DNA of 64,000 bases from Aptenodytes patagonicus. Its lineage: Eukaryota > Chordata > Aves > Sphenisciformes > Spheniscidae. Made by a program: the position numbers and the translations under genes. Every line of letters begins with the position of its first letter. The stretch's first letter is position 1. The notes below the pieces were generated by a model that ran no database searches, was not told the DNA's origin, and saw only the letters and a program-made list of their open reading frames with translations. The stretch lies in NCBI RefSeq assembly GCF_965638725.1, contig NC_134963.1:6641501-6705500 (forward strand), in the 5' to 3' direction. Shown here in pieces: positions 58,101 through 64,000 of this stretch.

Positions 58101-61100
58101 ATAGGTCTGACTGCATTATATTAAAAATCAATGTCTTTGAGGCTATTCTAGCACCTAAATGCATCCCAGGTCTGTTTCTGGTTCTTCCCACTTGCAGCTC
58201 TTTCAATTGTTATTATGTAGCAGGATTTTGCTTGCTGAAGTGTCACTAATACCAACTATAGCAGTGTGGATTGTGGTCAGCAAAAGCCTAAGGAGTGATC
58301 ACTGATGTCTCAAAAAACTAAGCCTGTTTGTGCAGAATATAACTTGTTCCTGTGTGCTAAAGCATTTAAGACAATACCGACAGCCAAGAAGCCTGTCTGT
58401 TTCTGAATGTTTTGTCATGACTACAGCCATAGGTAGCATCCTAGGTGATTTAAAATACTAAAGGATCACAAGAAAAACATTAGATCTGTGTTGTAGGGTT
58501 TGTATATTTTGTGTCTCTGTGTGGGTCTTCTGTTGCAAGAGAGAGGACCCTGGTCCTTTTAATCTGGGTCTAATGGATTCCAATCCAAACTTCTTGTCTT
58601 TCAGACTGAGCCTGAGATTTACAGGTCCCACCTTGACAGCTTCATATCTTTACAGCTCCACCTCCTGTGTTTACAGTGTCAGATGGTGGCCTCACACCTG
58701 CTCCTTTACCCCCAGGACCAAGCAAATAGTTGGCTTGGAGCACACAGACCAGCTCTGGCTTGTGCATGGTTCTGTGGAGTAGGAGAGGTTGCAGCCAAAG
58801 TATGTGCCATGTATTGGCTCTGCTGAGAGGAGTAGTGACTTTGTCACTCCCTTTTAATCCCATGACCTGATACAGAACCAATCTAAGACCAAATAGGATG
58901 GTATCCCATGCAATGTGAGATAAGAAGCTAGAGATCTCTGTGGCCATTGATTACCCAAAAGCTTGCTTTACCATTGCCCTCTGCCTTGCATGGCCATTGC
59001 CACCCCTGCGAAGTGCGTGTTGCATGCATCTGCCCAGTCTAGAAGTACATTACACCTTCTTTGCGCTGGTGCGAAGTGTTGGGTGGTGGAGAGTCAGGCC
59101 CAGAAGGAGGTCAGCGTGATGCTGGCTTCTATCCATGAACCCTCATCTCTACAGTTGTCCCAGCGTTACTTCAGACTGGCAAAGTCTGGTAGTACTGAGG
59201 AGAGATGGTACCGTCAACAGAAGGCGACAAGAACAGTGCTGAGCAATCAAGCTCTGGAGCTCCAGGGTGAAATTTGATGCTTTTTCTGTGAACAAACCAA
59301 AGGACGTGGCTCTTCAGGCAGTTCTTGATTCCATCAACTGCCGTTCTTTACAAGGCCTGTGGTACCATTCTCGTACAGGTTTCTGACTGTGCCTTTAGGT
59401 GGGGTGGCCCAGGAAGGATGCAGGGGTGGAAGAAGACAGCACCAGGCAGCTGTGGTTTTCAAAAGCCAGTTCCTCACAGGAAGCCCTAGTGATGGGTGTA
59501 CGTGGCTGGCTGGAGTGCCTGACTCAGTGTGACTCTTCGAAATACATACGCATGCAGAGTGTTACATGTGGATGTGTGAAATGTTTCCTTTATATGTTGC
59601 TCTATTTGATAAGTGCATGGTGACGGGATGCTGTGTTGTACGTGAGCAAATGTTGTCTTGGAGGTTCTCTGGTTACAACTTGGCTTTCGGCGCTTTGAGT
59701 TTTGTGGCAGCACATAAGATCATTGATCTGGTGTTAGACCATTCTTGGAAGATGGATGTGGTTGTGAGAACTTTGTGGTGGGAGTGTGGCATAGGATGTT
59801 ATCTAACAAGGTGGGGTTGCTTGGACAGAGTTAACTAAGCTTCCTCTAAAAAACACTTGCAGTTTTGTTTCTTGCTATGCTGTCTGTTTTTGTTTCTTGT
59901 CTGAAAAATCCAAAATAACTCCACTGAATAATCTCAGATTTACATCAGTGTTTCTGAGATTAGAGTCTGCCCTATAGAGTCTCCTATTCAGGGTCAGATG
60001 AAATGGTGAGTCACCCCTTGCAGCAGATTTCAAGAACAATAAGATGTTTTAGGAATATGCAATAATTGATTGCCTCTAAAGGGCAGATTTTCCTCTTTGC
60101 TGCCAAACTAGGGCTGTTCTCAGTGATAAGTGTTTGCTGAACAAAGTCTGCCGAAGTTCATAAAGTTGGTTTCATTCTCATGGGAGGGCAGCAAGCCAGG
60201 ACATTGAGCACACTGATCCCAATCTCACAAAGAATCAAGTCTGCAGGAAATTCAAGTTGCCTTACTAGGGTACTATACTGCTGCTCAGAGCTGGGTTCCT
60301 ACTGCCAGTTTCCAACAACATGGTTATCCCAAAGCACTGTTCTCCAGAAGGAAAAGGCTGAAATGCTGTTATAATAGATGATATAAATAAAGGAACATTG
60401 ATCAGTTGCTTTGTATTTCTGTTCTTCAGATACTATTTTATCCCCCTCCAGAACAGTCTGTTGTTAAACTGAAATGGTGCTAGCTCTTGTGGCGTGTTTT
60501 TCAAAGCAAACCTTTTATATCACTTTCATGTAGTGTGGAAAGTATCTTCTGAACATGCTATAGTTTTTCAAAGTTGATGGTGCTTTTATGAGTTAGATGA
60601 GCTAGATGACTTTCTTGACAGCTTAAAAACAGAGGCGTCCTTCCTCCTTTTCTTAACACATTCGATTAATGAGAAAGGGAAAACATTAGGCCAAGGTTTT
60701 TGAAGCAATCAGCATGATTGCACAAAAATAGTCACTCTGGAAAGTTAAGGACTAAGTATTTTAAGCTCTCTCTCTCAAAAAAAAAAAAACCCAGAGAGGA
60801 CACTACCGTTTGTGACAAAAAATCAAAAGTCTGGGTACACAGCATGGGTGAAAGTTTTTGGATGACATCAAGTGCTGTTGCAGTTAATTAGTGTTTCACA
60901 AATGGCATCTGAAGGGCCAGGATGTCACCTCATGTTGTCTATATCATTAGGATGGGAAAATAGAAATTCTCTTCTTGCATATATCTGTTAATTTCTGACA
61001 AAGCCAAAAGCTGCAAAAGTGAAACCAAGACAGACTTTGGTCCAGCCGATGCATGTCTCTCACACAAAAAGGCTCTCAATTACTTGAAAATGTCCATCTG

Positions 61101-61199
61101 ACTTTTATCTTGCAGTGCATTTTGTCCAAGAATGATACAAAGAAGCTGACTCATTTTATACTTATGGGCTTATTTGTCCCTTCTGTTTTATCTGGCTAG
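55191..61199. other. Region between the IFT81 promoter and P2RX7 exon 2, no exon recognised
   Basis: About 6 kb of AT-moderate sequence. The short reading frames (for example 57628-57813, 58963-59277 and 59566-59838, plus strand) match no family I know. P2RX7 exon 1, which would encode the cytoplasmic N-terminus and most of the first membrane segment, should lie to the left of 61,200, but I did not find a sequence carrying the conserved Y-x-T-x-K signature. Part of this region is therefore probably P2RX7 intron 1. Confidence 0.6.
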
Positions 61200-61332
61200 T
61201 TGTATACTCATCGCTTACAGACTCTATGAGGAGACAGATGAAGTTAACAGCTCAGTTTGCACTACTGTGAAAGGAGTGGCTTACACAAACGACAGGATCC
61301 GGGATACAGCAGAATACACTATACCAATGCAG
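61200..61332 (+). CDS. P2RX7: P2RX7 exon 2 (end of TM1 and start of ectodomain)
   Basis: The acceptor is TTTATCTGGCTAG. The first base completes a codon, then CILIAYRLYEETDEVNSSVC and TTVKGVAYTNDRIRDTAEYT end in IPMQ. The donor reads CAG|GCAAGT, a GC-type donor with otherwise perfect U1 complementarity. SSV-x-T-x-VKG is the ATP-site strand of P2X receptors. Its first lysine (human P2X7 Lys64, P2X4 Lys67) is Thr here, while the second (Lys66 in human P2X7) is kept. The loop between VKG and DTAEY is shorter than in mammalian P2X7 and P2X4. NSS is a potential glycosylation site. Confidence 0.9.
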
Positions 61333-63953
61333 GCAAGTCTTAATTTAATGTCAGTCCAGTATTCAACTTCCATTGATACATCTGGTTGCCTTCCTGACAT
61401 GTCTCTATCCTACCATTCAATGTGATTGCTTTACATTGGAGACAGCAATGTTTAAAGCCAAATCTTCCCTTCCTCCCTTAATATAAGGAAAAAAAATTAT
61501 CCTCTTTTATGAGATTTCTGTGGTGCTATTTGTTACACAATTTTTATATAATCAATTTAGTATTTCAGTAATAGCAAACCTAGGAACAGATTTACTCCAG
61601 TATAGCTGTACTAAACACAGTAGTGTTATTACCAATTACTGCTAGTGTATCTTTCTCAGTTGTAATGCCAGTTTAAAAAAAAAATCAGTGCCTTCTTGCC
61701 TCTGGCTGCTCATTCCTGCCCTGAGGATGTCCCTGGCTTTTCCTGTTTTGAGCCAGGTAGAATCTGAATGTCTATGAGGGGGAGGTAGAGCAGGAACAGC
61801 CTTGTTGTCCTTCCAGGTTATGTTCTGGAATTACTGAGGTCTGAATCAAGTATGTGAGATTTCAGTCAGATTCATATTCTTTCCTCCATGTAGGTGCTAA
61901 ACTCTTTTTTCGTGATGGCCAACATCATTAAGACAGAGAATCAGCTTGAGCAGTGGTGCCCTGAGGTAAATACATTTTGTGATTTATACTTAGGACTTAG
62001 GATGTATTGAATGCATGTTGATGTAAAAGAGTGGACTGTCCTTGGAGCAGTCCGGTACAAGCAAATGCTGTTGCTCTTTATGTCTGTATCTCAGCAGATA
62101 ACATGCAAGATCTAGTTTAATTGCTCCTTTTCTTTCTCGGGGAATCAGCTGGCAGTTGTGACTTTGCCTTGCACCAATGACCTTGCAGCCAAACCTATCT
62201 GCATCACTTTGAGGAGGTGATGACATTCAGGCCAGTGATTGCTGTCCAGCTTCTCTGGCATTGCTGCTGCTCTTGAGGAAAACCTGAAGAAATGATGGAG
62301 CTACAGAACTGCTATCAGCGTCTCTGCTAATATGGTGCTCTTACTATTACTGTTGCTCATTCCTACATGTCTCCTTCCTTCCTTTCTGTAGGTCAAACCT
62401 GCTCATCAGCTGCAGCTCTCCTCTTCATTTGGCTGGCCTAGAAGTGGAACCTTGCAGAGAGTTCCCAAATACAAGTTGACTTTCACTGGCAAAAGTATAT
62501 GGGACTGTTAGTAAGCAAAGAATTAGATAGTCCAGTATTAAATTTATTGTGCTTAATAGTATAGACGAGAGTGTGAAAAACAGGAGAAGACTTAAATAAT
62601 AAAGGAAAATGTTATTGTAAGCAAGGAAAGGGCTTTTTTCTGTTTTTGCAGGTAGCTGAGCCTTTACCTCCTATAAGCCAAATAATTAGTAAGGGTTATA
62701 CCTGCTCTGCATCATTATTTTCTCTTATTATTTGATATTTTTACATTGAAGCTGAGTAAGACTTTTTACATAGGTGTGGAGAGGGAGATATTTATATTAC
62801 TCTTTTATGTAACTTTTTTCCCAGTATCCCTTCGCCAAAGCTATCTGCTCTTCAGACAAGTCCTGTGAAAAAGGGAGTGTAGATATCCACAGTCATGGTA
62901 TGTAAATGGCATTTTCAGATTGAAATATTTTTTTGTGGGTACTGTCTTCTATTGCATTATTGACCAGTGCAGCATGTGCAAGATCCAACTTGGAGAACTG
63001 CAGTAGAACAGTACAGAATCCTAAGAGATATCTGAGAACTATTTTCAAAACCACAAAACTGAGTTCTTATCAGCTTGTGTGTGCCCTTACTACAAGGAGA
63101 AACAGTGAGAGGGAGCAGAGGAAGGGGAGAGGTGAAGAAGAGTACAGACTGGTGTGAATGAGGGCTGATCTCACAGTCACTCCCATTGAAGTCCGTGGCT
63201 GCTTAGCAAGTGGAGTGACTGCAGGATCTGTTTGAAGGGTCTGTAACACTCCTGTGATGGTTAGGTAGTTCTCAGAGTAAGTCAGGGGACTTGTGTCCTT
63301 TATTTGGGACCAGTTGCCCAGAAGGCATCATACTGTTTTCATCAGCTATGTGAGTTCTTTGTAGTGCTGAGATTCCCTGAATTTGGGCTGCTGGCTGGAT
63401 TATCACTTTCCCTGGTAAAGACTAAATGCTCACAGAAAATGCTGACTTTCCAGGAGTGCAGAAAGAATAAAGGTTTTCTGCCCACCTTTATATCCTTGTT
63501 TAATTTACTCACATTGTTGAATTAAACTTCTGACTGAAACAGTTGGTTTCTTGATTTATCCCAAGACTCAGATATGTAACTTCATATAAAACTGTGAAGG
63601 AAATTACTTCACCCTCAGCCCAAACAATGACAAGCACTGTTGACCCAAGCAAACAGCTAAATGAGGATTAATGAGGTGTGGCAGGACCATGGTTTGGGTA
63701 GTTCTTCCTACAGCTTCCTCCTATAGAAAGCTGCAACAATCTGAAATGTCAAGCTCCCTATCTTACATTTGAGGAGGAATCCACTGACATGTTGAAACTG
63801 TCTCTAATCAGTGAAAAACTCTTGTCTTTGCTGAGTAAGAGCTTGTTTCTCTACAGGAATTGAAACAGGAAGATGTGTGAATTATAATGCAACTGTTAAA
63901 ACCTGTAAGGTCAAGGCATGGTGCCCTGTGGAATCCATGGAAAACCTCCCTGA
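61200..63953 (+). CDS. P2RX7: P2X purinoceptor, best fit P2RX7 (exons 2-5, partial gene)
   Basis: P2X receptors are trimeric ATP-gated cation channels of the plasma membrane; P2X7 needs high ATP and drives inflammasome signalling in immune cells (family knowledge). Four exons with P2X-type boundaries encode the end of the first membrane segment and the upper ectodomain. All six head-domain cysteines are present (in WCPE, AICSS, KSCEK, GRCVN, KTCKV, AWCPV), as are the TGRC and AWCPVE motifs. The pattern SFFVM-N--KTE-Q----CPEYP, CSSD, KG, GI-TGRCV-Y favours P2RX7 over P2RX4. One conserved ATP-contact lysine is Thr (see exon 2). Exon 1 is not identified, and exons after the fifth lie beyond the window, so the gene is cut by the edge and not necessarily broken. 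Confidence 0.88.
61333..61893 (+). other. P2RX7: P2RX7 intron 2 (GC-AG)
   Basis: A 561-bp intron starting GCAAGT and ending CCATGTAG. The phase is 0 on both sides. Using the next GT (four bases on) would shift the frame into exon 3, so the GC donor is the only one that works here. Confidence 0.85.
61894..61965 (+). CDS. P2RX7: P2RX7 exon 3
   Basis: A 72-bp, phase 0-0 exon, the usual size for this exon in P2X genes. It encodes VLNSFFVMANIIKTENQLEQ then WCPE, containing the first head-domain cysteine. The donor is GAG|GTAAAT. Confidence 0.93.
61966..62824 (+). other. P2RX7: P2RX7 intron 3
   Basis: An 859-bp GT-AG intron with nothing else recognised in it. Confidence 0.9.
62825..62897 (+). CDS. 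P2RX7: P2RX7 exon 4
   Basis: A 73-bp exon. The acceptor is AACTTTTTTCCCAG and the donor is ATG|GTATGT. It encodes YPFAKAICSSDKSCEKGSVD then IHSH plus one base of Gly. It carries the second and third head-domain cysteines. CSSD and KG as in P2X7. Confidence 0.92.
62898..63856 (+). other. P2RX7: P2RX7 intron 4
   Basis: A 959-bp GT-AG intron. Short frames inside (for example 62933-63157) are not coding by any evidence seen. Confidence 0.9.
63857..63953 (+). CDS. P2RX7: P2RX7 exon 5
   Basis: A 97-bp exon. The acceptor is TTGTTTCTCTACAG and the donor is CTGA|GTAAGT. It completes Gly, then IETGRCVNYNATVKTCKVKA and WCPVESMENLP plus two bases. It holds the last three head-domain cysteines, and YNATVK offers an N-glycosylation site at the position of the conserved site of P2X4. 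Confidence 0.93.
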
Positions 63954-64000
63954 GTAAGTGAAAGATATATCTGCATTTTTTTATGTCAAAGGAAGGATTT

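Noticed and set aside
1..64000. CRISPR arrays, operons, phage or plasmid systems
   Set aside because: The window is spliced vertebrate DNA; no regularly spaced repeats or dense coding clusters are present.

Overview
The window is vertebrate nuclear DNA: AT-rich, long GT-AG introns, one CpG island. It is most likely from a sauropsid such as a bird, because no dense SINE/LINE load is visible and the proteins are clearly amniote-like yet diverged from mammals. The lineage call is inference; the gene calls rest on translated exons.

Layout. Bases 1 to about 12,300 hold no gene I can recognise (sequence downstream of IFT81). Bases 12,405-54,254 on the minus strand hold the complete coding part of IFT81, in 18 coding exons. 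I traced every splice junction and phase; the spliced reading frame is 676 codons, the length I recall for human IFT81, with no internal stop. A 5'UTR acceptor lies just upstream of the ATG. A CpG island at about 54,300-55,190 is the promoter; it contains a perfect 14-bp palindromic X-box (RFX site), the expected switch for a cilium gene, plus ETS-like and NRF1-like sites. Bases 55,200-61,199 are intergenic sequence and/or the first intron of the next gene. From 61,200 to the right edge, exons 2-5 of a P2X ATP-gated channel run on the plus strand; the residues fit P2RX7 best. Its exon 1 was not found and its 3' half lies beyond the window.

The two genes are divergently arranged and functionally unrelated: IFT81 is an IFT-B core subunit that carries tubulin into cilia, and P2RX7 is a plasma-membrane cation channel. 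In human they sit on the same chromosome arm but far apart, so the close pairing is a synteny point. The most notable observations are a Lys-to-Thr change at a conserved ATP-contact position in the P2X exon 2, a GC-AG intron directly after it, and the X-box. I saw no evidence of a novel multi-gene system; the remaining non-coding sequence is annotated as such.
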